The notes under the pieces are model-generated. The model worked only from the letters and a program-made list of their open reading frames with translations, was not told the origin of the DNA and made no database searches. Positions 1 through 7,510 of a stretch of DNA of 20,010 nucleotides are shown here, in pieces. Source of the DNA: a virus. The translations under genes were made by a program, and so were the position numbers. Location of the stretch: positions 1 through 20,010 of the IMG/VR virus record IMGVR_UViG_3300044645_001638; one strand, given 5' to 3'. How positions within the stretch are numbered: the first letter of the stretch is position 1; the number at the start of each line of letters is the position of its first letter.

Positions 1-140
1 CGGGCTCTAACTCTGGCTCGGGCTCTAACTCTGGCTCGGGCTCTAACTCTGGCTCGGGCTCTAACTCTGGCTCGGGCTCTAACTCTGGCTCGGGCTCTAA
101 CTCTGGCTCGGGCTCTAACTCTGGCTCAGGCTCTAGTTGG
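1..140 (-). repeat. Perfect 18-bp tandem repeat encoding (EPEPEL)n
   Basis: Seven identical 18-bp copies fill bases 1-126, followed by a degenerate eighth copy to about 140. The array may continue beyond the left edge. The unit keeps the frame of the enclosing gene and encodes Glu-Pro-Glu-Leu-Glu-Pro. Base-level identity, including synonymous positions, points to recent expansion by slippage or unequal recombination. It would form a stiff, highly acidic stalk. Confidence 0.95.
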
Positions 141-1687
141 GTTGTGTATTTTTCTGTTTGCCAACTCTCAAACGGCAGATCTGACCCAGAGGCCTCCCAC
201 TCGTTCTTGTCCGCTATCCAATCACTGAGCGGCATGTCAGACCCAGAGGTGTTCCACTCCTCTCGTTTTGCCTGATAGTCCTCGTAGTTCCTGTAAAAAT
301 CTTCAAAGGTTCCGGGGGCACCGATCGCGTCCCACTCTCCAAGTCTTTCGTTGTACGTGTTTACCGTATCTTCTTGGAGTTTGTTGTACTCTTCAACCGT
401 TCTTAGGTAATCTTCTTCCGCCTCATTCGCCCTCTGCCTTAAATCCGCGGCCTCATCGGCGGTTTGCAAAAGACCTTCGGCTCCGCCCATGCTTTGCTCA
501 TTCAGGGTTATGGCTTTTGCTGCATCGTAACCCTTGGTTGGGATTATGTTCCCATACTTATCTGCAACTACGCCGCTTCCTGTTACCGTGTAATCATCAC
601 CGTAAACATAACCACGCGCTTCCATGTCTTTTTTGAACGTGTTTATGCCGTTCCACTCATCCGGACGCACCGTGCTAAGCGGCGAGTACTTCGCTAACTC
701 CCCAGACGATGTGTCCCTTGCGTCTGCGTACTGCTCAACGTCTCGGCCCAATATCGCGGGGTTAAACTGTCTGCTACCCGGAACAAAAACAAACTGACCA
801 TTTTTAACCGTTTGAGCCACATTCCAAACCTGACCCACGTCATCGATCATGTAATCAACGCCCTCTTTAAGACCTTTGGCGTTTAGTGTTGCGACGTAGT
901 CGTTTATACTGTCTTGGTCTTGTAGCTTTAGAACATTTTCCTTGTTGCTCTCCGTGATCTGCCTACCAAACGAGTCGTACAGGTTGCCGGTGGCGTCGGC
1001 GACATAGTCTATCCCGTACTTCATGCCGTACCCGGTCATCGCGGAGATCATCCCCGCGGTGGCGTCCTGTCCCTTTAACTCTGCGGCCAGTGCGCCCTTG
1101 GTTGCGGCGGAGCTGAGACCCGTCAAGAACTTGTTGGTATCCCCGGTTATCCCTGCAATCTCCGCCAAATTTTTTGATATGTACGGGGTTATATACTCAC
1201 TGGTCAACCCACCGGCTAACCCGGTTAGCGCCCCAGATGTTAGCCCGTCCATTATGTCCTGCCCGCTTAGGCCTGCGCGCGTGGCGCCCGTTGTGGCTCC
1301 CTGCGCTATGGAACCAGCCAACTTCGCAGTCGTGCCCTCAAACAGACCGCTCGTGTAATCACCGGCGAAAGATCCTACCTTGCCGGCCACGTACGATATT
1401 GCCGCAGACTTTAGCGCGTCGGCCAAGCTCCCGCCCGCTGCAATAGTCTGGCCCGCCGATATAACCGGCAACAGCCACACCTGACCCGAGGCCACCGCCG
1501 CTATCTGCGCGATTGTCCCTATCGGATCCTTGATCGCCATTTTGATGGTGCCCTCGACGGCCTTGCCGACGGAGCTGATAACCTTACCCACGCCCTTGAC
1601 GACGCTGGTCAAAACCTTGCCAACACCTGAGACGGCGCGCGTTATAGCCTTTCCGACACTACTAACAGCTTTACCAACGGCGCTCAT
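1..1687 (-). CDS. Large Ala/Gly-rich virion protein, candidate ejection protein (C-terminus outside window)
   Basis: Open reading frame of 562 codons from ATG at 1687, with no stop before the left edge, so the C-terminus is missing. The first 45 residues are a Gly-Lys-Val/Ser-Val-Gly repeat that looks like amphipathic helix. Residues 60-220 are Ala/Gly-rich with glycine-zipper stretches (such as TSGALTGLAGGLTS), suggesting membrane contact. Three copies of a G-x3-G-x-DY motif start near residues 221, 272 and 359. Two tandem 19-residue units (476-494 and 495-513) share W-x2-SGSD and a second Trp, and a weaker third copy precedes them at 451-475. From residue 518 the chain is Glu-Pro-Glu-Pro-Glu-Leu repeats. 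The ATG overlaps the upstream stop as ATGA, so translation is probably coupled. Position after the gp10-like gene is where P22-like phages carry ejection proteins; that role is inferred from context, not from recognised homology. Confidence 0.8.
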   Translation of the reverse strand, partial: MSAVGKAVSSVGKAITRAVSGVGKVLTSVVKGVGKVISSVGKAVEGTIKMAIKDPIGTIAQIAAVASGQVWLLPVISAGQTIAAGGSLADALKSAAISYVAGKVGSFAGDYTSGLFEGTTAKLAGSIAQGATTGATRAGLSGQDIMDGLTSGALTGLAGGLTSEYITPYISKNLAEIAGITGDTNKFLTGLSSAATKGALAAELKGQDATAGMISAMTGYGMKYGIDYVADATGNLYDSFGRQITESNKENVLKLQDQDSINDYVATLNAKGLKEGVDYMIDDVGQVWNVAQTVKNGQFVFVPGSRQFNPAILGRDVEQYADARDTSSGELAKYSPLSTVRPDEWNGINTFKKDMEARGYVYGDDYTVTGSGVVADKYGNIIPTKGYDAAKAITLNEQSMGGAEGLLQTADEAADLRQRANEAEEDYLRTVEEYNKLQEDTVNTYNERLGEWDAIGAPGTFEDFYRNYEDYQAKREEWNTSGSDMPLSDWIADKNEWEASGSDLPFESWQTEKYTTQLEPEPELEPEPELEPEPELEPEPELEPEPELEPEPELEPEPELEP

Positions 1688-2181
1688 CGTTTCTTTCTTT
1701 TTTTAGTGTGAGATTTTCGTGGTTTTGTGTGGTGTATTCCAAAGTCAATAACGGCCTGGTAAGATCCATCGTCCATCTCATATGCTCGGTAGCCCATGTT
1801 GGGACTCGGTGGGTTCCTGCCAATAATCTTGAACAGGTTCAGCAGTGTTGGATCGTCGAACTCTGTGACCAGCGCCGTGAAGCCCATCGACTTCGCGGCG
1901 GTTAAGAACATGAGGCTGTTGTTTACGTAGTTGTCTGGGGTGTCCGCGTTAAGCGCCCTGAACATCCCAAAGTGAGGCTTTGACTTATCTCGGTAGAGAA
2001 CGAATATGGTGTTGCCGTTCCGTATCAGAGTAGCCCTTTGTGACTCATTTCTGGCCTCCGCGGCCAAGGACGCCTTGACCTGCTCCGCGCTGTACTCTCC
2101 GCCCGTGTTTAGCGCCGCGATCGAAATGATCTCGTCGTTGTCAAGCAGCTGCTGCTTTGAGTTTACGGTGCTCGCGTCCAT
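1684..2181 (-). CDS. GNAT-like phage protein (T7 gp13-type), 165 aa
   Basis: ATG at 2181; the only upstream purine element is a weak GTGGA. Residues 59-147 look like part of a GNAT (acyl-CoA N-acyltransferase) fold: strands around VLYRDK and GMFRAL, a helix at 85-98 (YVNNSLMFLTAAKS), strand FTALVTE (101-107), a helix LLNLFKIIG (113-121), then YRAYEMDDGSYQAVIDFG. The NLFKIIG followed by an aromatic strand and D-G-x-[YF]-Q resembles the end of T7 gp13, a virion-assembly protein with GNAT resemblance. No clear acetyl-CoA loop (Q/RxxGxG/A) is visible, so catalysis is doubtful. The C-terminus (153-165) is almost all Lys, Arg and His and could contact DNA. The gene sits just upstream of the putative ejection protein and its stop overlaps that gene's ATG. 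Function is inference. Confidence 0.55.
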   Translation of the reverse strand: MDASTVNSKQQLLDNDEIISIAALNTGGEYSAEQVKASLAAEARNESQRATLIRNGNTIFVLYRDKSKPHFGMFRALNADTPDNYVNNSLMFLTAAKSMGFTALVTEFDDPTLLNLFKIIGRNPPSPNMGYRAYEMDDGSYQAVIDFGIHHTKPRKSHTKKRKKR

Positions 2182-2205
2182 TCTAAATCCACTTATGCAA
2201 AAACC

Positions 2206-2220
2206 GGGTATTTTTTACCC
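2206..2220 (-). other. Small hairpin in the largest intergenic gap
   Basis: On the minus strand GGGTA-AAAAA-TACCC forms a 5-bp stem with a 5-base loop and is followed by GGTTTTTG. It begins at the last base of the TAG stop of the 84-aa gene, in the only gap longer than 15 bases. The short stem and interrupted T run make it at best a weak terminator; an RNA-processing or stability site is equally possible. Confidence 0.35.
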
Positions 2221-2474
2221 TAGTTAGTTGGCCCGTTAACCATAACCACGACCACTCGCACCCAATCCCGCCAGTCTTGAAACCCCTCAGGCCCCGGTAT
2301 GCCGAACGAGTTAAACGTTGGCAGTAAGACCATCGCGTTAGCCACATCCCTCCAGTTTTCCTCGTCCACCTTGGGTAGGGGCTCCTGGCCGAAGTAGTGG
2401 AGCAGGTTACCGTTCCAGCCCTCCCAGGTCGCCTCCTCGGCGATGAAGGGTATGCTCTGCGTTATGGAGGGCAC
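2220..2474 (-). CDS. Conserved-looking phage protein of unknown function, 84 aa
   Basis: GTG start at 2474 overlaps the TAG stop of the upstream gene by one base (TAGTG). A GAGAGG Shine-Dalgarno six bases upstream supports this start. The protein is acidic and Trp-rich: W-x2-W near 17-20, then an ENWRDVANAMVLLP helix and a C-terminal FQDWRDWVRVVVVMVNG. Hydrophobic residues near the end look like an amphipathic helix or strand rather than a membrane span. I recognise the general type, a small acidic protein beside neck genes in marine podovirus contigs, but no named family. Location between the gp10-like hub and the GNAT-like gene suggests a minor virion or assembly role. Confidence 0.7.
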   Translation of the reverse strand: MPSITQSIPFIAEEATWEGWNGNLLHYFGQEPLPKVDEENWRDVANAMVLLPTFNSFGIPGPEGFQDWRDWVRVVVVMVNGPTN

Positions 2475-4555
2475 TAGGGCCTCTCGTCGCCCAGCTCGGC
2501 GGTGATAAGCACCCGGCCCATCTGGTAGGATCCGCCGGCTACGTTGGTTCCGAACTTGAGCCTGGTCTCCCGGTTCTCAATTCGCAGATCTACCTTGCCA
2601 GTGTCTGAGGTGAACGTGAACACCGGGGAGTTAACCTCCGTCGATTGCGCGAATGGCTTGCCTATAACCTCCAGCGTCATCTCACCGCTCTGAACAAAGT
2701 CCGGCTCTACACGTCTGAGGTGCAGGCGTCGGTTGATGCCCTTGAGCTCGTCCTGGGCGGGGTTACCGCCGACCCAGCTGATGTCGCACGTTGTGAAGTA
2801 CGCCGGGATCGCGGTCTGGCCTGTCGGCTCAACCCTGTCCGTTCCTATCTCGTGCTGCCACATCGCGTAGCCGCTAGTCGTCGGGAATACCGAGTCTCCA
2901 ACGCTCGGGTAAGGGCTGATAGCCTCGGTGACAGTGACGAGCGTTGAGTTTGACGCGGGGTCGTACACCACGGTGCTGATAAGGTACGAGGTGCCCGACG
3001 GTAGGTTTGTGAACTGTATGGTCTTGTTTGGCGAGTACTTGGGTGTCTGGTCGCCGTCCAGGTAGAACTGTGACGACGTCGGAGCCGGCTCGCCCGCGGG
3101 TGTGGCGATCGTAACGTCGGGCTGGCCCACGGTGAAGTCGTACTCCCAGCTGCACCATATGGGCGTTGGGAAAACCTCGGTCGTGTAACCGCAGCTCCTG
3201 TACGCGCCGGATGCTGACCCTGCGTCGTACCAGATCTTGTCCTTGACGTTGTAGATGATGGCGTCGTTGCACTCCGTGGATGTGCCTCGTGGATAAAAGA
3301 ACCAGATCTCATTAAAGCGGGGAACCTTGGTCGCCCAGACCTTTTGGCGCTGCGCGAAGTTCAGGTTGTCGTACACCCAGTTTAGGTTCTTATCGTTTGG
3401 CAACACCTGAACGGAGCCGTTGTACATGTAGAAACGGTCAACGCCCATCCAAAAGTAAACCCCGTCCATCTCAACGACTGCGTTGGATGACATGATTGAG
3501 ATCTGGCTAGAAATGATGTCGTACTTCCAGTACTGGTTCACGTCTCCGGTGAACGAGACACGTATCAAGCTGTCTGTCGCCCAGAACAATCCGGAGGGTG
3601 AATTGGTACCGCCACGGACCGGCATTCCCTTAACGATCTTACCCGCGGCCATGTTCACACGGTTGGCGAGTGGCCCGTTCCAGTTGTTCAAGCTCTGGTC
3701 CGCGTATATCGCGTCGACGTGATTGTTGGCGATAAGGCCATCAGATCCGTATATGAACAGGAACGGGTATAGCATCACGATTCCGCCGTCACAGGTCACC
3801 GGTGCGAATGTTGGGTTGTTTCCGGCGGTGTCCGCGAGCCCGTAAAAATTCCATGTTGCACCGGTGGGTAGTATGTCCCCAACGAGGACCTGCGTCGGGT
3901 TGTCCTCTACGATGTTTACAAGGTTCTGACCTGGGTGGGCGATCACCTTCATGCTCCCGCCCTGGGAGTCGTACTGCATGTCAAACTGCCACAGGTTCGC
4001 GGGGTTAGGGTCAAACTCTACGTTCGCGATCCACACCGTCGTTTGAGACGCGGGGATACTGGTTGGCGTTACGGTGACCGTAGTATTACCCGCCGAGAAC
4101 ACAGAACCAGACACGGTGTACTGGGTTGCGCCTGGTGTCTGGCTGAACACGACCTTTGTGCTAGCCGGAAACTTTGTTGTAAGGTCCCCCGTCACAACAA
4201 AGGTTGAACTTGTGTTAGATGTCACCGTTGTTTCGGCGTAGCCAACATTTATAACGGCCTTGCTGGGGCCTGTGCCCGCCGCGAATGATAGGCTCGTCGT
4301 GAACGCGTCGATTGTCTCCTCGGTGCCGGTGAATATAAAGTTCTGCCCGTTGTACGCGTTCGCTATGATGCCACGGGCGATCCCGTACTTGTCCAAGAAC
4401 ATGCGCGAGTAACCGCCGATCTTGCGCGGCGTACCACGCTGGAAACGGTTCCATAGCGCGTCCGTGCACTCGCGAGACTCAAACACCGTGCCGTCTCGTT
4501 TAACCCCGGGCGCAAGCCCGAGCGTGTAAACAACCGAGAGATTCTCGTCCGCCAT
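2474..4555 (-). CDS. P22 gp10-like tail hub / DNA-stabilisation protein, 693 aa
   Basis: ATG at 4555 lies in TAATG, overlapping the preceding stop by one base. Residues 1-90 and 185-480 resemble the phage stabilisation family (P22 gp10), a beta-propeller-like ring that closes the portal-tail channel. Typical features are the N-terminal NRFQRGTPRKIGGYSRM, repeated blades such as GLFWATDSLIRVSF, DGVYFWMGVDRFYMYNG and PRFNEIWFFYPRG, and an I-x-YNVKDKIWY blade. The protein is longer than P22 gp10 (about 470 aa). The excess is explained by two inserted, mutually similar beta modules (118-165 and 496-560) and a C-terminal extension to 693. The order adaptor-fibre-gp10-like-ejection candidate matches P22-type neck clusters. 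The hub assignment is by motif and context; the function of the inserted modules is unknown. Confidence 0.75.
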   Translation of the reverse strand: MADENLSVVYTLGLAPGVKRDGTVFESRECTDALWNRFQRGTPRKIGGYSRMFLDKYGIARGIIANAYNGQNFIFTGTEETIDAFTTSLSFAAGTGPSKAVINVGYAETTVTSNTSSTFVVTGDLTTKFPASTKVVFSQTPGATQYTVSGSVFSAGNTTVTVTPTSIPASQTTVWIANVEFDPNPANLWQFDMQYDSQGGSMKVIAHPGQNLVNIVEDNPTQVLVGDILPTGATWNFYGLADTAGNNPTFAPVTCDGGIVMLYPFLFIYGSDGLIANNHVDAIYADQSLNNWNGPLANRVNMAAGKIVKGMPVRGGTNSPSGLFWATDSLIRVSFTGDVNQYWKYDIISSQISIMSSNAVVEMDGVYFWMGVDRFYMYNGSVQVLPNDKNLNWVYDNLNFAQRQKVWATKVPRFNEIWFFYPRGTSTECNDAIIYNVKDKIWYDAGSASGAYRSCGYTTEVFPTPIWCSWEYDFTVGQPDVTIATPAGEPAPTSSQFYLDGDQTPKYSPNKTIQFTNLPSGTSYLISTVVYDPASNSTLVTVTEAISPYPSVGDSVFPTTSGYAMWQHEIGTDRVEPTGQTAIPAYFTTCDISWVGGNPAQDELKGINRRLHLRRVEPDFVQSGEMTLEVIGKPFAQSTEVNSPVFTFTSDTGKVDLRIENRETRLKFGTNVAGGSYQMGRVLITAELGDERP

Positions 4556-5823
4556 TAGAACGTACCGCCGCTGATAAGGCCTGCCTTAACCTCACCCGTG
4601 AACGTTGTCTTTGGAGCCAATGGATTTGTATTGTCTACGACCATCATGTCCGTGCTACCCGCGGAGATTGCTGGCCTGCTAGTCGCCTTGAGGTACATGC
4701 CGGTGTTCGTGTCGTTTGAGAACGAGAAGGACGGTGCCGCGGTCGTACCGTTCACCGCGTAGTAGATGTAGATCCAGGCCTGTGTTAGCAGGAACGCGTT
4801 CGACCCGCTCGTGAGAATGATCGCCGACGATCCGTTGGCTATCGAGATCGCCGGCAGGGAGGTTCCAGTAACCTCTACGTTGATGTCGTACCCCGCCTGC
4901 CCCGTCTGGTTGCTGACGATGTACATCTGCGTGATCGCGGGCAGGACAACGTCCAGGTCAACGGTGCGGGTGCCCGACAGCGCGATGTACGTCTGGATGG
5001 TTGGCGCGTACGTTGTCAGATCCAGGGTATTGCCCACGATGCTGTCGACGTCGTACGTCGCCGCCGTGAAGGATACGTCTACCTGCCTTGGGAGGCCGAC
5101 GGTGAAGAAGTTACCCGTGGCGAAGTCCATGATCACAACCGCGGAGTCCGAGGGGAACATGCTCAGGCTTGAGAGTCCGTTGATCGTCTTTGTCGCGGGG
5201 GGTGTTATAACCACAGACCCCGTGCCGCTGTTTCGAATGTTAACGAACCATCCGGTGTTCGCCGTTGCGGTGCTCGGCAGCGTGATCGTGCCAGCCCCAC
5301 CAGTCCACACGTACGTCGCGGATCGGTTGTTCTCCGTTAGCGTGACGTTAATGGCTGTTTCTATTACCTGCGAGCCGGTAGCCAATCGGCCGAGGATGTC
5401 AACCAGTCCGTTGCCCACCAGTGTCGCTGCGTCGGCTGCAGATGTCCCCGCGCCGAATGTTACGTTCTCGTAGGTTCCGGCCTCGGTTGAGTTGTCTGAG
5501 AGGTACACGTAGCGTGACTCGCCCGCCAGGATCTCAATGGCCTGAAAGCCGTCGATGTCCTCGACGAAGAAGCTGTCAGCTCCCAGGTTACGGAAGAGAA
5601 TATCCGTTCCGGTAGATCCCTGGTTACCCGGGGGCAACGTGACAACCCATCCGTCTGTGTCCGGCGTGCAGTCCATGATCCTCGCGGCCGCGACGGTGCC
5701 ATCACCCGGCACGGTGTACGAGGGCCATGATAGCGTTACGTTAGACTCGATCGCTAGCGCGGTGTAGCTTACGTCTGTGGGTTGAACTACGGTCCCAGTA
5801 AACGGCGATGTAAATGTGGGCAT
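4555..5823 (-). CDS. Beta-repeat head/tail fibre-like structural protein, 422 aa
   Basis: ATG at 5823 follows AGGAG by eight bases and overlaps the upstream stop as TAATG. The protein is Thr/Ser/Gly-rich with almost no Cys and very few Lys. It contains three divergent copies of one beta module at roughly 59-122, 178-243 and 285-350: a TLP-type opening, an (I/L)-x-R/S-N-x-G/T strand, then a Ser/Gly turn and a V/I-rich strand. Near the C-terminus PSFSFSNDTNTGMY (364-377) is a motif I associate with phage fibres just before the tip. It lies between the second adaptor and the gp10-like hub, so a fibre or decoration attached at the neck is plausible. No enzymatic domain is seen. Naming as a fibre is by composition, repeats and C-terminal motif. 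Confidence 0.65.
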   Translation of the reverse strand: MPTFTSPFTGTVVQPTDVSYTALAIESNVTLSWPSYTVPGDGTVAAARIMDCTPDTDGWVVTLPPGNQGSTGTDILFRNLGADSFFVEDIDGFQAIEILAGESRYVYLSDNSTEAGTYENVTFGAGTSAADAATLVGNGLVDILGRLATGSQVIETAINVTLTENNRSATYVWTGGAGTITLPSTATANTGWFVNIRNSGTGSVVITPPATKTINGLSSLSMFPSDSAVVIMDFATGNFFTVGLPRQVDVSFTAATYDVDSIVGNTLDLTTYAPTIQTYIALSGTRTVDLDVVLPAITQMYIVSNQTGQAGYDINVEVTGTSLPAISIANGSSAIILTSGSNAFLLTQAWIYIYYAVNGTTAAPSFSFSNDTNTGMYLKATSRPAISAGSTDMMVVDNTNPLAPKTTFTGEVKAGLISGGTF

Positions 5824-6449
5824 TATTGTGGCTCCTGAACGGATGTGTTCCTGTCGACCCTACGGGCCGCGTCTTCTTTTGTTAGCGCGCTCATTGAGTT
5901 GTTGTAGAGCTGCGTCCAGATCTGTAGCTTGTCCGGGCTCTTCAAATAAGGCTGTGCCTGTAGCAGCGAACCAAACAAAAGAGCCTGCGGCGCCTCGCGC
6001 GTGATCAGATTCTCCTGGTTGTCGTCCGCAAGTGGTTGCACCCGGTTGTAATAAATAATCTCCACCGCGTATTCATCGTCTGGCACCGGCGCGAATGCCC
6101 AGTGGTTGTAGTCGTAGTCCGAGTAGTACTTGGGCTGTGCGCTTGGTAGTTCGTTCTGGGCCTGCGCGACATAGTCCTGCCCTCGCAAGAGAACTGGCTG
6201 GCCGTTGATCTTCATCGAGACCGTCTTCCTCCAGCGCGCCGGCTTCTCCAGGGTAGCACCCTGAGAGCCCGACAAGAGCGTTGTCTCCACGACAACCAAC
6301 TCCCAGAGCGCCTTCACCTGCGCGGCGATCTCCTGCTCGGCTAGCATGATCATGCGAGGGATCTGCTCCACGAATGACTGATCGTCTCGCTCGGAGTACC
6401 TGATGATGTCCTGTATTAGTGTGTCGTATGTCAACACTGGTGCTGGCAT
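5823..6449 (-). CDS. Phage adaptor protein, SU10-type, 208 aa
   Basis: Start chosen at ATG 6449, two bases after the upstream stop, because GAGG sits five bases before it. An in-frame ATG at 6533 would add 28 low-complexity residues inside the previous gene and has no support. N-terminal helices (TYDTLIQDIIRYSERDDQSF, then PRMIMLAEQEIAAQVKAL) are followed by a beta region with W-x-FAPVPDDEYAVEIIYY and a C-terminal helical part containing APQALLFGSLLQAQPYL. This layout fits the SU10-like adaptor family of podoviruses, which forms a ring below the portal. It overlaps the fibre gene by one base. The family name is recognised by motif only. Confidence 0.7.
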   Translation of the reverse strand: MPAPVLTYDTLIQDIIRYSERDDQSFVEQIPRMIMLAEQEIAAQVKALWELVVVETTLLSGSQGATLEKPARWRKTVSMKINGQPVLLRGQDYVAQAQNELPSAQPKYYSDYDYNHWAFAPVPDDEYAVEIIYYNRVQPLADDNQENLITREAPQALLFGSLLQAQPYLKSPDKLQIWTQLYNNSMSALTKEDAARRVDRNTSVQEPQ

Positions 6450-6451
6450 GA

Positions 6452-7507
6452 TTACCTCGTGTAGTAGGATACGTTGGGCGTCAGCATAACCGGGGACTTG
6501 TCTCTCTCCTCGGCCTCCGCCTGCGCCAGCCAATAGTTAGCCTGCCCGTCCAGGTACTGTATGCGCGCCATGTCAATGCCCGGCAGCTGCAGGGACATCT
6601 GGTGCGACAGCAACTTTTGAACCGCGGCTATCCAGCGGTTGGGTAGGTAGAGCTCGTTTGAGAGGTCTCCGACGTCCTGTATCTGCTTCTCGATGACGAG
6701 CTGGAACACCTGGAAGTCGTTGTTCGGGATAGGCCACAAATACATCTGCGGGTTGATCTGACGATCCATCCAGTACTGTAGCGATCGGTCGCTCTCAAAT
6801 TGCTTGTTAGGTAAATTCCAGTAGTCGTCGCGGTTTAGACGCGCGAGTGGGATGTCCTGCTGCGTGTACGAGAACGACAGAGCCCTCAGCGAGAACGTTG
6901 TCGCGCCGGTGTTGCGGAGCCTGAAGTTGTAGTGGCCGGGGCTTGGCTCGACAGGGAAGTAGTACCACTCCCTGTCCGCTAGCGTGACCGTTGGTAGCGT
7001 GTAACGCAGCGTCCAGGTCACACCGTCCTCGCTCGTCTCGTAGACCAGGTTAAGCGTCTGCGCCCCGTACGAGTTAAAGCCCACCTGGAATATCCGCTGC
7101 TGGTTGCCGTAGTTGGCGCCGAACCAGTTGTTCAGGAGTGTCGACGTCCCGAACGTGTCCAGGTTGTTGTCGAACAGCGCGGGAGCTGTCGCGTTGGACG
7201 CGGGCAGGGCGCCTGAGATTTGTGGCGTGATGATGTACCGCCAGTTGGCCTCGCGAACGTCGACCGTTCCCTGTGGCAGGTTTATGATCGTCTGGTTCTT
7301 GATCGTGCCGGAAATGTAGTTCTCCAGCATCCACAGGTTAACGCCGCGGTTTGAGAGGTTCTGCAGGATGTAGAAGAGCGCGAGCTTGCCCGCGTCGATG
7401 TACTCCGGCGTCTGCTCCTCCGCCGCCTTCCCAGCCTCACGGAAGGCGAACTCGATCATCTGGGCGACGTTTACCTTGGTCTGGTTTGTGGTGCCCGAGT
7501 ATGCCAT
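6452..7507 (-). CDS. Tail adaptor / gp4-like neck protein with inserted discoidin-like domain, 351 aa
   Basis: ATG at 7507 is three bases after the upstream TAA, with GGGAG and AAGAG purine tracts before it. Residues 1-85 are helical (VAQMIEFAFREAGKAAEEQT, then KLALFYILQNLSNRG) and, with 218-351 (YWNLPNKQ, MYLWPIPNNDF, LPNRWIAAVQKLLSHQMS, YLDGQANYWLAQAEAEERD), form a split neck-adaptor domain of the kind seen in gp4-like tail accessory proteins. Between them, residues 97-214 read as an F5/8 type C (discoidin/CBM32) beta-sandwich: an ALFDNNLDTFG opening, YETSEDGVTWTL (the usual S-x-DG-x-xW strand) and a closing YNFRLRNTGA...FSLRALSFS. Such domains usually bind sugars or lipids. The gene is directly followed by the second adaptor. 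The adaptor name is an inference from motifs and position. Confidence 0.65.
   Translation of the reverse strand: MAYSGTTNQTKVNVAQMIEFAFREAGKAAEEQTPEYIDAGKLALFYILQNLSNRGVNLWMLENYISGTIKNQTIINLPQGTVDVREANWRYIITPQISGALPASNATAPALFDNNLDTFGTSTLLNNWFGANYGNQQRIFQVGFNSYGAQTLNLVYETSEDGVTWTLRYTLPTVTLADREWYYFPVEPSPGHYNFRLRNTGATTFSLRALSFSYTQQDIPLARLNRDDYWNLPNKQFESDRSLQYWMDRQINPQMYLWPIPNNDFQVFQLVIEKQIQDVGDLSNELYLPNRWIAAVQKLLSHQMSLQLPGIDMARIQYLDGQANYWLAQAEAEERDKSPVMLTPNVSYYTR
6455..6458 (-). promoter_or_regulatory. Ribosome binding site fixing the start of the SU10-type adaptor
   Basis: GAGG on the minus strand, five bases before ATG 6449 and just before the TAA of the preceding gene. It favours the short 208-aa product over the 236-aa frame extension. 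Confidence 0.7.
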
Positions 7508-7510
7508 CTC

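Noticed and set aside
1-140. CRISPR-like array
   Set aside because: The 18-bp units are contiguous, with no spacers, and are in frame within a coding sequence.
1023-1358. Plus-strand open frame over the left-edge gene
   Set aside because: The minus strand is open without a stop for 562 codons here, with repeats and a coupled start, so the plus frame is a shadow.
2206-2220. Strong Rho-independent terminator
   Set aside because: The stem is only 5 bp with A/T pairs and the T run after it is interrupted by GG; kept only as a low-confidence hairpin.
4811-5473. Plus-strand open frame of 220 codons
   Set aside because: Lies wholly inside the beta-repeat fibre gene, has no Shine-Dalgarno or recognisable motifs, and all supported genes are on the other strand.
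6450-6533. 28-residue N-terminal extension of the SU10-type adaptor
   Set aside because: It overlaps the preceding gene, is low-complexity, and lacks a ribosome binding site; ATG 6449 has GAGG at good spacing.
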